From positions 1-64,000 of the forward strand of contig JACQDX010000114.1 of the NCBI GenBank assembly GCA_016200895.1: DNA of 64,000 nt, in the 5' to 3' direction. The translations under genes and the position numbers were made by a program. The notes under the pieces were generated by a model. That model saw only the letters and a program-made list of their open reading frames with translations, did not search any database and was not told the origin of the DNA. How positions within the stretch are numbered: position 1 is the first letter of the stretch; every line of letters starts with the position of its first letter. Shown here one piece after another: positions 37,580 to 48,227 of this stretch. The stretch comes from Burkholderiales bacterium (GTDB taxonomy: Bacteria; Pseudomonadota; Gammaproteobacteria; Burkholderiales; Burkholderiaceae_D).

Positions 37580-38928
37580 AGCTTAATCGCCGAAAGCGGC
37601 AGACTCAATTGTACGATAGCACCACCTTCTTCGCGATTGGATGCAGTGACATGACCACCTAGTTTGCGTGCCACGTTAACGACAAAAAATAATCCCAGAC
37701 CACTGCCCGGGCGGCCTTTAGTGGATTGATACGGTTCTCCTATATGCGACAAGATGACGGGGTCAAAACCATGCCCGTGATCGACTACGGTGAATATCAA
37801 TGAATCATCTTCGCGCCTGACTTCCAAGCGCAACCAGTCCGGGGAGGCTTCCAGAGCATTATCGAGTACGTTACAGACCATTTGTTTGAGGGCGGTATCA
37901 AAGACGATGGGAATATCTTCCTTGATTTGATTATCAAAACCAAATGAAACTACCGTCCGGGTGGATGTAAATTCTTTGATAAGATCATTCAAGAAAGTAT
38001 TGATCGTCGTTTTGACGGCAGATTCGCCACGCGCTTCTCCGGCAGACAGCAGGATACCGCTAACGATGCTTTTACAGCGCTGCAACTGCGTTTCCATTTC
38101 GCTGATCTCTTCCAGAAGCTCGGGGTTTTTCCTGAACTCCGGCATGCGTCGCCAGTCACCGAGGATGACCGAGAGTGTTGCCAGTGGCGTACCCAATTCA
38201 TGCGCTGCACCAGAAGCCAGCAGACCCATGCGCACAATATGATCTTCTTCAACTGCCCTTTGGTGCAGATCAGCCAGCTGGACATCCCGTGCATGCAGGT
38301 TGCGGCCTATGCGGGTGATAAAGAAAACCAGCAGCGCAGCATTGAGCATGAAACAAATAATGAAGCCAGCTACATATAAGCGCGATAGCCCGCCGGTTTC
38401 ACTTGGTGGCAGCGGCAGGGGCTCAGAAAACAGTGATAGTCCGGCCAGGCAGGCACTGGTGATGACGACGATGATCCAGGTGGACCAGGCTTCCAGCAAG
38501 ACTGCACTTAAAATCACTTGCAGGAGATACAGAAAAGCAAAGGGGTTTGAGGTACCTCCGCCGAAATACAACTGTGCCGTCAGGCTGAATACATCGATCA
38601 GCAAGGCAAAAACGAGTTCGCCATTGGTCACGTACACGCGCTTGTGCCAGCGCAAATGGCTGGCAATGTTAAAACCGATCAGGCAGATCAGCACAACCAG
38701 CATTTTGACGATAGGCAAATGTATACCAAAGCCAAACATCACGATCAAAATCGTTGATAACTGACCAAACACAGCAAGCCAGCGTAACTGAATAAGCTGC
38801 AGCATATTCTTGTGGCCAGCGGAGTTTTCGTACGCTATCGCAATGGCGGACTGTTTTGAGCGTGTTTCAGTTGTAGTTTTAGTCACTAATCCTTGCCCGA
38901 TATTATAAGGAAGTACTTTTTTTATCAT
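37576..38928 (-). CDS. regB: RegB/ActS/PrrB-type redox sensor kinase
   Basis: Product of 450 residues. About six membrane helices are followed by a kinase core. The RegB quinone-binding heptapeptide GGxxNPF appears as GGTSNPF (about residue 126) in the periplasm-facing loop. The H box is GAAHELGTPLATLSVI (His near 243), and the ATPase boxes include VLDNALEAS and GSGLGLFFV. It senses the ubiquinone redox state and phosphorylates RegA. The gene lies 45 bp after the SURF1 gene, placing it at the end of the cyo block. The stop codon is supplied by repeat element D. Confidence 0.9.
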   Translation of the reverse strand: MIKKVLPYNIGQGLVTKTTTETRSKQSAIAIAYENSAGHKNMLQLIQLRWLAVFGQLSTILIVMFGFGIHLPIVKMLVVLICLIGFNIASHLRWHKRVYVTNGELVFALLIDVFSLTAQLYFGGGTSNPFAFLYLLQVILSAVLLEAWSTWIIVVITSACLAGLSLFSEPLPLPPSETGGLSRLYVAGFIICFMLNAALLVFFITRIGRNLHARDVQLADLHQRAVEEDHIVRMGLLASGAAHELGTPLATLSVILGDWRRMPEFRKNPELLEEISEMETQLQRCKSIVSGILLSAGEARGESAVKTTINTFLNDLIKEFTSTRTVVSFGFDNQIKEDIPIVFDTALKQMVCNVLDNALEASPDWLRLEVRREDDSLIFTVVDHGHGFDPVILSHIGEPYQSTKGRPGSGLGLFFVVNVARKLGGHVTASNREEGGAIVQLSLPLSAIKL

Positions 38929-38973
38929 GCTTGCCGTGTCCCGTTATTGTGCTTTTTAGTGCATGCTAACAGA

Positions 38974-39873
38974 TCATGGGAGGTATATTAAATTTGCAAT
39001 TCCAGCCTGGTTTATGCTTTTGCTCCCTGCGCTGATATTTCTTCTATCCCGGATGACATACACACAGGCTGCGGCCGTCATGGTTGCCAGCAGGAACCAA
39101 ACTACGGCATAAATTAAATGGTTATTGTGAAAATGAATCACGGTCAAACCTGCGATGGGTTGGTTTGCCGAGCCGTCATTTTGCGTTGTACTGAGTTTAT
39201 CGTTTGCCGGACTTGCATCCATATCGATGAAAAAGGGCGCAGGCCTGGTCGAGCCAGTTGCAGCCGCAATGGCATGCACATCGCGCGAGTACCAGCGATT
39301 ACCGGCAGGATTATTCTTTCTCAAAAAACCTCCGCCCGGTTCGGTCATGCGCAATAGGCCAGTGATCTTAATGGTGCTGGCATCAGATGAGCTAGCCCGC
39401 TCTTTTATTTTTGATGACTGATATGGCGCAGCCATTTTTTCCGGGATAAAACCACGATTGACCAGGATCGTAGCTTGATCTGCAACCGCGAACGGAGTCA
39501 TGACCCAAAAGCCGCCACCTAATTCCGTCGAGGCCAGGACCAGTACTGTTTTCTCATACAGGAAAACGCCGCTAAGCTGCACATGGCGATACTCATCCGT
39601 GCTTGGATTGACTTGCGGCCATAGCGAAAAATCGGCAAGAGGTACTGGCGCTGCGTGTACACGCTGTTCAACCCGCTCTATCAAATCGAGCTTCCATTGA
39701 AGCCTGATGATTTGCCAGGCACCCAGTGAAATGAAGCCTGCAAAAATAGCAAACATGCAGACCGTGAAGCCTATTTTGAATAAATTGGAATGACGTGCAA
39801 GATGCTTGGGCTGACCTGTCTTTAAGCTAAGATCAGCCTCTTTATCAGCCATTGCTTGATCAGGCTCACTCAT
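38974..39873 (-). CDS. SURF1-family oxidase assembly protein
   Basis: Product of 299 residues. Two membrane helices, one near the N-terminus (IGFTVCMFAIFAGFISLGAWQIIRLQWK) and one near the C-terminus (HLIYAVVWFLLATMTAAACVYVIRD), flank a periplasmic domain with HVQLSGVFL and VNRGFIP, the SURF1 signatures. SURF1 assists heme insertion into heme-copper oxidases. Its start overlaps the cyoD stop (ATGA), so it belongs to the quinol oxidase operon. No cyoE (heme O synthase) gene is present in the block. Confidence 0.88.
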   Translation of the reverse strand: MSEPDQAMADKEADLSLKTGQPKHLARHSNLFKIGFTVCMFAIFAGFISLGAWQIIRLQWKLDLIERVEQRVHAAPVPLADFSLWPQVNPSTDEYRHVQLSGVFLYEKTVLVLASTELGGGFWVMTPFAVADQATILVNRGFIPEKMAAPYQSSKIKERASSSDASTIKITGLLRMTEPGGGFLRKNNPAGNRWYSRDVHAIAAATGSTRPAPFFIDMDASPANDKLSTTQNDGSANQPIAGLTVIHFHNNHLIYAVVWFLLATMTAAACVYVIRDRRNISAGSKSINQAGIANLIYLP

Positions 39874-40376
39874 TGCATGGATGGCATAGGCTTCGCGTTG
39901 TCCGCTGCCGGCATCGATTGTGCTTCTGGCTTTGACATGGGCATAGGCTCGCCATTGATCGATTCTGGCTTTGTTTCTGTTTCATGCATCATGGCGGGCA
40001 TCATATTGTGATTCAGGTGGTACATCACCCACAGGGATCCGCTCATCATGATAAATACCAGCATGCCGGTGAACAGTAACGCCAGCATAGACCAGCCGCC
40101 TTCGGACTTGCTATTCATGTGCAGGAAATACACCATGTGTACCACGATCTGCACTGCTGCAAACGCCAGCAGGACCAGGCCTGTGGTGCTTGATTTGCTC
40201 AAGACTTTCCCCATGACCAGCCAGAAGGGCATTGCAGTCAGGATCACTGCCAGGAAAAATCCGGTGGTGTAGTCTTTCAGGCTGCCATGATTGGCATGCG
40301 TATGGCCGTGGTGATCACCGTGATGCCCGTTATGATCGTCATGACCATGCGCCGTGTGTTCTTGGTGTGCGCTCAT
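39870..40376 (-). CDS. cyoD: Cytochrome bo quinol oxidase subunit IV with His- and Met-rich ends
   Basis: About 168 residues. Three membrane helices (GFFLAVILTAMPFWLVMG; VLLAFAAVQIVVHMVYFLHM; MLALLFTGMLVFIMMSGSLWVMYHL) fit CyoD. The N-terminus is very His-rich before SLKDYTTGF, and the C-terminal tail is rich in Met and Pro. Both are longer than in E. coli CyoD. ATG at 40376 overlaps the cyoC stop; the upstream frame to 40457 lies inside cyoC. Confidence 0.9.
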   Translation of the reverse strand: MSAHQEHTAHGHDDHNGHHGDHHGHTHANHGSLKDYTTGFFLAVILTAMPFWLVMGKVLSKSSTTGLVLLAFAAVQIVVHMVYFLHMNSKSEGGWSMLALLFTGMLVFIMMSGSLWVMYHLNHNMMPAMMHETETKPESINGEPMPMSKPEAQSMPAADNAKPMPSMQ

Positions 40377-41038
40377 GGCAAGACTCCCATCAAATAAACA
40401 AAGGTAAATACACCGATCCAGATCACGTCCAGGAAATGCCAGAACATGGACAGGCACATCAGTCGCCTGCCATTCTCTGGAGTCAGGCCATGACGGCCTA
40501 TCTGGAACATCAGGGTAATCAGCCAGACAATACCGAAAGTCACGTGCAGGCCATGCGTACCCACCAGCGCAAAGAACGAGGTCAAAAAGCCGCTGCGTTG
40601 TGGGCCCGCGCCTTCATGTATCAGATGCACAAATTCATACAGTTCAAGGCTGATAAAACCTGCACCCAGCAAACCGGTAACAGCGAGCCAGATCAAGGTT
40701 GCTTTAACACGCTTGCGCTGCATTTCCAGCATGGCAAAGCCATAGGTGATAGAGGACAGCAACAGCAGTGAGGTATTGACGGCGACCAGTGGCAGGTCGA
40801 ACAATTCTGCGCCGGTAGGGCCGCCGGAATAATTACGGCCAAGTACAGCATAGGTAGCAAACAGGCAGGCGAAGATCAGGCAATCGCTCATCAGGTACAT
40901 CCAGAAACCGAGCAAGGTGCCGTTTTCCGGATGATATTCCTTGACATAAAAATCGCTGCTGGCAAACCTGCCAGGTTCAGAAGTTGCACTGGTATTCAAG
41001 TTCGTGCCCCCATTTGGGAAAGTCGCAGTATCAGACAT
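40373..41038 (-). CDS. cyoC: Cytochrome bo quinol oxidase subunit III
   Basis: About 221 residues with five membrane helices ([25 protein letters not shown] first). Typical COX3/CyoC segments [13 protein letters not shown] and [26 protein letters not shown] are present. ATG at 41038 overlaps the cyoB end; a GTG at 41047 is an alternative. It stabilises the catalytic subunit of the proton-pumping ubiquinol oxidase. Confidence 0.94.
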   Translation of the reverse strand: MSDTATFPNGGTNLNTSATSEPGRFASSDFYVKEYHPENGTLLGFWMYLMSDCLIFACLFATYAVLGRNYSGGPTGAELFDLPLVAVNTSLLLLSSITYGFAMLEMQRKRVKATLIWLAVTGLLGAGFISLELYEFVHLIHEGAGPQRSGFLTSFFALVGTHGLHVTFGIVWLITLMFQIGRHGLTPENGRRLMCLSMFWHFLDVIWIGVFTFVYLMGVLP

Positions 41039-43040
41039 AGCTGGCACCTAGCAGGCGAGTACGTTCATCTTCAGTACGGATGACATCGGCAACGGGAATA
41101 TAGTAGTCGCGCTTGTAATTAAAGGTATGGACGATAATCGCCGCCATCATGGCTACAAAGCCCAGGCCAGCCAGCAACCACATTTGCCAGATCAGGGCAA
41201 AACCACATACCGCGCTCAGCAAGGCAATGATGAAGCCTGCACCTGTATTCTTTGGCATATGGATAGGCACAAAACCATCCGTTGGCCTGCTGTATTGATT
41301 GCTCTTCATATCAGCCCAGGCATCGTTATCATAGACCTTGGGTGTGAAGGCAAAGTTATAGGGAGCAGGTGGCGAGGAGGTTGACCATTCCAGTGTGCGG
41401 CCACCCCATGGGTCACCGGTGAAGTCTCGTAAAGACTCACGGCGCTTGTAGCTGACAAATAACTGGATGATGAAGGATGCAATACCCAAAGCAATCAAGA
41501 ATGCACCGAAAGCAGCGATCTGGAACCAGATTTGCAGGGACGGATCTTCAAAATGGCTCAAACGTCTTGTGATACCCATCAGGCCAAGTACATACAGAGG
41601 CATGAAGGCGAAATAAAAGCCTATGGTCCAGAACCAGAAGCAGCATTTGCCCCAGAAGTCATCCAGTTTGTAGCCAAAAGCTTTTGGGAACCAGTAGTTA
41701 ATCCCAGCGAACATGCCGAACAGCACGCCACCGATAATGACGTTATGGAAGTGGGCAATCAGGAACAGGCTATTGTGCAAAACGAAATCAGCAGGTGGCA
41801 CGGCGAGCAAGACGCCTGTCATGCCGCCGATGACGAAAGTGATCATGAAACCTATGGTCCACAACATGGGCAATTCAAAACGGATACGGCCACGGTACAT
41901 CGTGAACAGCCAGTTGAATATCTTCGCTCCGGTAGGAATCGAGATAATCATGGTCGTAATACCGAAGAAGGAATTCACGCTTGCGCCAGAACCCATGGTG
42001 AAGAAGTGATGCAGCCATACCAGGTAAGACAGGATAGTGATAACCACAGTCGCGTAAACCATTGAGGTATAACCAAACAAACGCTTGCTACAGAATGTCG
42101 ATACGATTTCAGAAAAAATACCAAACGCGGGCAACACCAGGATATAGACTTCAGGGTGACCCCAGATCCAGATCAGGTTCACATACATCATGGCGTTCCC
42201 GCCCAGGTCGTTGGTGAAGAAATGCGTACCTACCATACGATCGAGTGACAACATGCCCAATACTGCGGTAAGGACAGGGAAAGCCGCAACGATCAATACA
42301 TTGGTGCACAGCGCAGTCCAGGTAAACACCGGCATCTTCATCATCGTCATGCCAGGCGCACGCATTTTAATGATGGTGGCGATCAGGTTAATCCCCGACA
42401 GCAAAGTCCCGACGCCGGCGATCTGCAATGACCAGATATAGTAGTCAACCCCCACATCCGGGCTGGCCATGATGCCAGACAGTGGTGGATATGCCAGCCA
42501 GCCAGTGCGAGCGAATTCGCCCACGAACAGCGACACCATCACCAGGCCGCCGCCAAAGGCAGTCATCCAGAAACTGAAATTGTTCAGGAAAGGGAAAGCC
42601 ACGTCGCGTGCGCCGATTTGCAGCGGTACCACGTAGTTCATCAAGCCAGTCACCAGCGGCATGGCCACGAAAAAGATCATGATCACGCCATGCGCGGTAA
42701 AGATCTGGTCATAGTGATGTGGCGGCAAGAAACCTGCAGAATCACCAAATGCCAGCGCTTGCTGCAGCCTCATCATGAGGGCATCAGCAAAGCCGCGCAG
42801 CAGCATCACCAATGCAAAAATCACGTACATGATGCCTATCTTTTTGTGATCGATACTGGTAAACCATTCACGCCACAACATGCCCCATACACGGAAATAC
42901 GTCATTGCCGCAAGAACCGCGACACCACCGATAGCGACAGCGGCAAAGGTCGCCAGCAGGATAGGTTCATGAAAGGGAATCGCGTCCCATGAGAGACGAC
43001 CGAAGATGAGCTTCGTCAAATCGAGATGGTCTTGCATCAT
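41031..43040 (-). CDS. cyoB: Cytochrome bo quinol oxidase subunit I
   Basis: Product of 669 residues, matching E. coli CyoB. Heme and CuB ligands are intact: [34 protein letters not shown] and [11 protein letters not shown]. It reduces oxygen to water with electrons from ubiquinol and pumps protons. Its start overlaps the cyoA stop by 4 bases. Confidence 0.97.
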   Translation of the reverse strand: MMQDHLDLTKLIFGRLSWDAIPFHEPILLATFAAVAIGGVAVLAAMTYFRVWGMLWREWFTSIDHKKIGIMYVIFALVMLLRGFADALMMRLQQALAFGDSAGFLPPHHYDQIFTAHGVIMIFFVAMPLVTGLMNYVVPLQIGARDVAFPFLNNFSFWMTAFGGGLVMVSLFVGEFARTGWLAYPPLSGIMASPDVGVDYYIWSLQIAGVGTLLSGINLIATIIKMRAPGMTMMKMPVFTWTALCTNVLIVAAFPVLTAVLGMLSLDRMVGTHFFTNDLGGNAMMYVNLIWIWGHPEVYILVLPAFGIFSEIVSTFCSKRLFGYTSMVYATVVITILSYLVWLHHFFTMGSGASVNSFFGITTMIISIPTGAKIFNWLFTMYRGRIRFELPMLWTIGFMITFVIGGMTGVLLAVPPADFVLHNSLFLIAHFHNVIIGGVLFGMFAGINYWFPKAFGYKLDDFWGKCCFWFWTIGFYFAFMPLYVLGLMGITRRLSHFEDPSLQIWFQIAAFGAFLIALGIASFIIQLFVSYKRRESLRDFTGDPWGGRTLEWSTSSPPAPYNFAFTPKVYDNDAWADMKSNQYSRPTDGFVPIHMPKNTGAGFIIALLSAVCGFALIWQMWLLAGLGFVAMMAAIIVHTFNYKRDYYIPVADVIRTEDERTRLLGASYV

Positions 43041-44110
43041 TTATTTCCGATGATAAGAGGAGATGCTTTACAAATGTCAGCATCCAGATAGGCTGACAAT
43101 CGTTCTGCGCGTGCTGCGCGGGCTACGTTATCTTGTTCCAGGCGTTGCGTGAATAAATTACTGAAATCCATTTTTGCATCAGATGCGGCATAGGCCTTGG
43201 CATTTGCCCTGACATCACTCATCATCATTTTGTCCATGCACACTTCGCCAGCACTGACGCAACGGTTCAGGATGGCATGATACAAATCTGCATCGACACT
43301 GGCGTAATGACGTACTGGTTCACGCTCACTCGGTTTTTCCAACTTCAGATAAGTCGTCCTGTCCAGTATCTGCGCTTTTGTTTTGGCAGCTTGCACCCAC
43401 GAATCAAAATTCTGGGCACTCATCCCATGAAACTTGAAGCGCATGTCAGAGAAGCCTGCGCCACTATAATTGGCCGAAAAGCCATCGAATTCACCAGGTT
43501 TGTTAATCACTGCATTGAGCGTAGTTTGCATGCCCGGCATGGCATAGATCTGGCCAGCCAATGCGGGGATAAAGAAGGAATTCATGACATTGGATGCAGT
43601 AATCTTGAAGCGCACAGGCACGTCCACCGGTGCTGCAAGCTCATTGACTGTGGCAATGCCAAGGTCAGGGTAAATGAACAGCCATTTCCAGTCCAGTGCT
43701 ACAACCTCGACGTTGAGGACCTTTGCATCAACAGGGAGAGGGCGATTTTCATCCAGGCGCGACAATTTGCGGTAAGGGTCCAGCGTATGCGTGCTGATCC
43801 AGGTGATCAGGCCCAGGGCAATGATAATCAGCAGCGGCGCACCCCAGATCACGAGTTCAAGCTGGGTTGAATGGTCCCAGTCAGGTTCATACTTTGCTGA
43901 AGTATTATTTTGTCTGTAACGCCAGGCAAACAGGACGGTCAGAAAGATCACTGGCACGATGATGAGCAACATCAGTAGCGTAGCTACCCATATCAAATGG
44001 CTTTGTTGAGAGGCGATATCGCCGGATGGATTCATCACCACCGTGTTGCAAGCCGTCAACAAAATTGCAGAAAAAATAGCAAATGCGCGTCGTGCAAATA
44101 AGGGAAGCAT
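43037..44110 (-). CDS. cyoA: Cytochrome bo quinol oxidase subunit II
   Basis: About 357 residues. A lipoprotein signal ([12 protein letters not shown]) and two membrane helices precede a cupredoxin domain. The CuA ligands of cytochrome c oxidases are missing: the loop reads [13 protein letters not shown], which marks a quinol oxidase. A C-terminal extension of about 70 residues with three cysteines follows, longer than in E. coli. ATG at 44110 is preferred; a TTG at 44125 is possible. First gene of cyoABCD-surf1-regB-regA. Confidence 0.93.
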   Translation of the reverse strand: MLPLFARRAFAIFSAILLTACNTVVMNPSGDIASQQSHLIWVATLLMLLIIVPVIFLTVLFAWRYRQNNTSAKYEPDWDHSTQLELVIWGAPLLIIIALGLITWISTHTLDPYRKLSRLDENRPLPVDAKVLNVEVVALDWKWLFIYPDLGIATVNELAAPVDVPVRFKITASNVMNSFFIPALAGQIYAMPGMQTTLNAVINKPGEFDGFSANYSGAGFSDMRFKFHGMSAQNFDSWVQAAKTKAQILDRTTYLKLEKPSEREPVRHYASVDADLYHAILNRCVSAGEVCMDKMMMSDVRANAKAYAASDAKMDFSNLFTQRLEQDNVARAARAERLSAYLDADICKASPLIIGNK

Positions 44111-44280
44111 ATTGAGATAGGTCAATGATTATAGAAATTTGTGCTAATGTACCTTTACAAAAAGGCCTTGGCGATTGGACGTTTTGTCCTAGTTTTCAAA
44201 TAAGCATTAAAAATGAAGAGCGCTCAAGGACCTGGCTATAATTTTCAGAGACCATTAGAGACAAGATTCGAGGGACCATC

Positions 44281-45630
44281 ATGGCCAGCATCAGCACCAA
44301 TGAGAATGAACTGCCTTCCAGCTATATGACCGCTACTGCAAGCGGCAATGTCAGAAATACCAATTCCGATCATTCCTCGATTGCTCCTGGCGAAATCGCC
44401 ATTGGTGTCGTCATTGGCAGAGCGTCGGAATACTTTGATTTCTTTGTCTATGCGCTTGCTTCGGTGCTGGTTTTTCCCCAGGTTTTCTTTCCATTTGAGC
44501 AAAGACTGGAAGGCACTTTGTATGCCTTCGTGATCTTCTCATTTGCATTTTTGGCACGTCCGTTTGGGACTGTGACTTTTATGGAAATCCAGAAGAGACT
44601 GGGACGTGAAGCCAAGCTCACCATAGCCCTGGTTTTGCTGGGTGTTTCTACTGCTGGCATTGCATTTCTCCCAACCTACTCACATCTGGGTGCAACTTCT
44701 ATCGTCTTACTGTCCTTGCTGCGTATAGGGCAGGGTGTTGCGCTGGGTGGTTCCTGGGATGGTTTGCCTTCCTTGCTGGCTTTAAATGCACCAGAAAACA
44801 AACGCGGCTGGTATGCCATGCTGGGGCAATTGGGCGCACCGGTAGGCTTCATGATCGCTGCAGGCTTGTTTGCCTATATGCTTGCCAATCTGTCGACTGA
44901 AGATTTCCTGGAGTGGGGATGGCGTTATCCCTTCTATGTCGCGTTTGCGATCAACGTGGTTGCCTTGTTTGCCCGCTTGCGCCTGGTTTCTACCAATGAA
45001 TACAAACATTTGCTTGATGAACGCGAACTGGAGCCCACCAATATTGTCGAGATGACCCGTTCACAAGGCCGTAACTTACTGATTGGTGCTTTGGCTGCTT
45101 TGGCCAGCTATGCACTGTTCCATCTTGTTACGGTGTTCCCATTGTCATGGATCACGATTTATTCCAAACGTTCGCTGAGCGAATTTTTGGAAATTCAGAT
45201 GATAGGTGCCGTCTTCATGATCCTGGGGATCATTATTTCTGGTGTGATCGCCGACCGTATTGGCCGCCGCAAAATGTTATTTGCGCTGGCGCTGATGATA
45301 GCTGTGCTCAGTGGTTTCGTCCCAGCCTTGCTGGGTGGCAGTGAGTTTGGACAGGATCTTTTTATCCTGCTGGGTTTTGCTGTATTGGGTTTGTCTTACG
45401 GGCAGGCATCAGGCGCTGTGACCTCTAATTTTGCGCCCAAATACCGCTATACCGGCGCTGCCTTGACATCTGATTTGGCGTGGCTGGTGGGTGCAGGTTT
45501 CGCACCTCTGGTGGCGCTGGGACTGTCTTCACATTTTGGGTTGGAATATGTCAGCCTGTATCTGTTATCCGGCGCAGCCTGCTCAATAGCGGCGCTGAGC
45601 CTGAATCGTGCTTTGGAGATCAGGAATTAG
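44281..45630 (+). CDS. MFS transporter, metabolite:H+ symporter type
   Basis: Product of 449 residues with about 12 hydrophobic helices. The motifs GRASEYFDFFVYALAS, ARPFGTVTFMEIQKRLGR and IADRIGRRKMLF match the MHS subfamily (citrate, proline, shikimate-type symporters). ATG follows CGAGGGACCATC. A TATAAT at 44237-44242 is a likely -10. It is divergent from cyoA; the substrate is unknown. Confidence 0.88.
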   Translation: MASISTNENELPSSYMTATASGNVRNTNSDHSSIAPGEIAIGVVIGRASEYFDFFVYALASVLVFPQVFFPFEQRLEGTLYAFVIFSFAFLARPFGTVTFMEIQKRLGREAKLTIALVLLGVSTAGIAFLPTYSHLGATSIVLLSLLRIGQGVALGGSWDGLPSLLALNAPENKRGWYAMLGQLGAPVGFMIAAGLFAYMLANLSTEDFLEWGWRYPFYVAFAINVVALFARLRLVSTNEYKHLLDERELEPTNIVEMTRSQGRNLLIGALAALASYALFHLVTVFPLSWITIYSKRSLSEFLEIQMIGAVFMILGIIISGVIADRIGRRKMLFALALMIAVLSGFVPALLGGSEFGQDLFILLGFAVLGLSYGQASGAVTSNFAPKYRYTGAALTSDLAWLVGAGFAPLVALGLSSHFGLEYVSLYLLSGAACSIAALSLNRALEIRN

Positions 45631-45661
45631 TTGATAATATTGAGCGCACCGTTGTGTGTGC

Positions 45662-46843
45662 TCAGCGCCAGCCAAACATCATTTGTTCTGCCAGCATGCG
45701 TTTTGCCGGTTTCACCATATCCAGCGCACCCAGCCCCAGGCCCAGCAAGGTCTGGCTGAATGAACCATCGGGGCTGCTGGCAAATACACGGGCCATGCTG
45801 TCGGTGATGCATATGGTCAGCTTTCTGTCGGCCTGACGCTCTGCCAGATAGGCTTGCAAGGCGGCTTCCGGATCGCTGCTGGCAGGGTCATGCAAGTGCC
45901 GCGTCAGTGCACGTGCCAATACCATGCTGTCGCGCAAGCCAAGGTTCAAACCTTGTCCTGCAACCGGGTGCAGGGTTTGCGCAGCATTGCCAATGGCGAC
46001 TGTGCGTGCAGTCGCATACGCCTGCGCATTCAAACCCAAGGGATAAGATGCACGCGCTGAGGTCTTGATGAAGTTGCCGAGACGATGACCAAAGGCAGTT
46101 TGCAGTGCTTGTTTGAATTGCTGCTCATCCAATGTCAGCAAATGTTCAGCCTGTTCAGGACGCACACACCAGACCAGGGCATAGCCATCTTCTTGTGGTA
46201 ACAAGGCCAGTGGCCCTTGTTCAGTGAAGCGCTCAAAAGCGCGCCCGGCGATTTGGGAATCGGTATTCACATGGGCGATGATGGCGGTTTGCTGGTAATC
46301 ATGGCGCTGGCTGCGTTGTTCCTGGTCACCAAAAGTACCACCTTCGGCTTGTATGACGATGCTGGTGCTGACATGGCTGATTTCGCCAGTGTCTGCGTGG
46401 CGCAAAGTGAGACGTACATGGTCGGCGGCTTCCTCCATGTTGTTTACGCTTAAAGGTCTCTGTATGCGTATGCCGCTGCGGTCTATCGCTGCTTGCAGTG
46501 GCCGTATGATATCGCCATAGCGTGCGACATAGCCTAACTCAGGTACGGCATAATCCGTCGCACGCATCAGGCTGCGGCCAAAATGACCACGGCGTGAGAC
46601 ATGGATTTCATGAATGGCTGTGGCCTTGACTGGCCATGCTCCGGCCGCTTGCAGGATTTGCCTGCTGCCATAGGAAATGGCGATGGAGCGTGCATCCTGT
46701 TCTGCCTGTTCAGCTGTCTTTGCATCAAACAGGGCAATGCGGTCCGCTGCATAACCCTGTTGCTGGAGCAGCAGGGCCAGAGCCTGGCCTACCGGGCCTG
46801 CACCACAAATTGCGATATCGACGTCATTGATGGTATGAGTCAT
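45662..46843 (-). CDS. ubiH: UbiH/COQ6-family FAD monooxygenase
   Basis: Product of 393 residues. The FAD dinucleotide motif ICGAGPVGQALALLLQQQG and the second FAD motif AIGNAAQTLHPVAGQGLNLGLRD define the family of ubiquinone-ring hydroxylases. Placement directly after pepP matches the pepP-ubiH pairing of enterobacteria. Which ring position it hydroxylates cannot be decided from sequence alone. Confidence 0.88.
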   Translation of the reverse strand: MTHTINDVDIAICGAGPVGQALALLLQQQGYAADRIALFDAKTAEQAEQDARSIAISYGSRQILQAAGAWPVKATAIHEIHVSRRGHFGRSLMRATDYAVPELGYVARYGDIIRPLQAAIDRSGIRIQRPLSVNNMEEAADHVRLTLRHADTGEISHVSTSIVIQAEGGTFGDQEQRSQRHDYQQTAIIAHVNTDSQIAGRAFERFTEQGPLALLPQEDGYALVWCVRPEQAEHLLTLDEQQFKQALQTAFGHRLGNFIKTSARASYPLGLNAQAYATARTVAIGNAAQTLHPVAGQGLNLGLRDSMVLARALTRHLHDPASSDPEAALQAYLAERQADRKLTICITDSMARVFASSPDGSFSQTLLGLGLGALDMVKPAKRMLAEQMMFGWR

Positions 46844-46857
46844 TTAATTTTGCACCT

Positions 46858-48219
46858 TCAGCGCGTACGCATTTCGGCTTCAATCTCTGCCACGGTTTTT
46901 GGTGTGTCGCGGCTTAAATTCAAATGGCCGCCATCTGTTATCAGGATATCGTCTTCTATACGTATTCCCATTTCCCAATATTCTTGCGGAACGCCTTCTG
47001 CTGGTCGCACATAAATGCCGGGTTCTATGGTGATGACCATGCCAACTTGCAGTTGGCGATAAGCTCTGGTATCGCCAGTTTTCAGTGCTTCGCGGTAATC
47101 ACCGACGTCATGCACATCCAGCCCCAGCCAGTGACCAGTACCATGCATGTAGAACTGGCGGAAGGCCGCGCTCGCTATTGCATCGTCAAGACTACCGACT
47201 TTGTTTTTATCCAGCAGGCCAGTATCAAGCATGCCCTGGGTCAGCACACGTACTGCTGCGTTGTGGCAGTCCATGTATTGTGAGCCAGGGCGGGCATATT
47301 CCAATGCTGCCTGCTGCGATGCCAGTACGATTTCATACAGGCGTTTTTGTGCGGGACTGAACTTGCCATTGGCAGGGAAAGTGCGGGTGATGTCGGATGC
47401 ATAGCTATCGAATTCGCAACCGGCATCGATCAGCACCAGATCACCATCCTTGATCTGTGCCTGATTGCTTTGATAATGCAGGATGCAGGCATTGGCACCA
47501 GTGGCGACGATAGAACCATAAGCCGGTGCCTGTGCACCATTGCGACGGAATTCATACAATAATTCCGCTTCCAGTTCATATTCAAATTTACCTGGCTTGG
47601 TACTGCGCATGGCGCGTGCGTGCGCTTCGGCAGAAATGCTGGCTGCACGCTGCATCAGGGCGACTTCTGTCGCATCCTTGAACAGGCGCATTTCATCTAT
47701 CAGTTCACGTACGTCTACTGTAATGCCAGGTGCCTTGATGCCACTGCGGCCTTTGTCGCGCACTGCTTGCATGCTTTGTTGCACCTGGCTGTCGATATGC
47801 GGTTCTTGCGCAGCGCTGTAAAACAGTGCATGTGCATCACTGAGCAATTCAGGCAATTTTTCTGCCAGGCTGGTGATGGGATAAGCGGCATCGAAAGAAA
47901 ATTCTTTGGCTGCCGCCTCTGGCCCAAAACGAAAGCCATCCCAGATTTCACGCTCAGGATTTTTTTCTCGGCAAAACAAAATGGACTGCTGTTTGTCTGC
48001 AGTGGCAACCAGCACGACCACCGCTTCCGGTTCTGTGAAGCCAGACAAATAATAAAAATGGCTATCGTGGCGGAAAGGGAAATGATTATCGCTATTGCGT
48101 ATCCATTCACGTGCCGTCGGTATCACCGCTACACCACCACCTTGTGCCTGCATTTGCGACATGAGTTGCTGGCGACGTGCAGAGTAGGCAGCAAAATTGG
48201 TAGTGGTGTTGATGCTCAT
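46858..48219 (-). CDS. pepP: Xaa-Pro aminopeptidase
   Basis: Product of 453 residues. The N-terminal aminopeptidase P domain (IPTAREWIRNSDNHFPFRHDSHFYYLSGF) leads to a pita-bread metal domain with ligands in LIDAGCEFDSYASDITRTFP, HGTGHWLGLDVHDVG and TIEPGIYV. It removes N-terminal residues before proline. It is 9 bp after murU and 14 bp before ubiH on the same strand, so all four genes from amgK on form one operon. Confidence 0.94.
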   Translation of the reverse strand: MSINTTTNFAAYSARRQQLMSQMQAQGGGVAVIPTAREWIRNSDNHFPFRHDSHFYYLSGFTEPEAVVVLVATADKQQSILFCREKNPEREIWDGFRFGPEAAAKEFSFDAAYPITSLAEKLPELLSDAHALFYSAAQEPHIDSQVQQSMQAVRDKGRSGIKAPGITVDVRELIDEMRLFKDATEVALMQRAASISAEAHARAMRSTKPGKFEYELEAELLYEFRRNGAQAPAYGSIVATGANACILHYQSNQAQIKDGDLVLIDAGCEFDSYASDITRTFPANGKFSPAQKRLYEIVLASQQAALEYARPGSQYMDCHNAAVRVLTQGMLDTGLLDKNKVGSLDDAIASAAFRQFYMHGTGHWLGLDVHDVGDYREALKTGDTRAYRQLQVGMVITIEPGIYVRPAEGVPQEYWEMGIRIEDDILITDGGHLNLSRDTPKTVAEIEAEMRTR

Positions 48220-48227
48220 GCTTGTCC

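Noticed and set aside
41532-42065. Plus-strand frame opposite cyoB
   Set aside because: It is antisense to heme-binding segments of CyoB and has no recognisable features.
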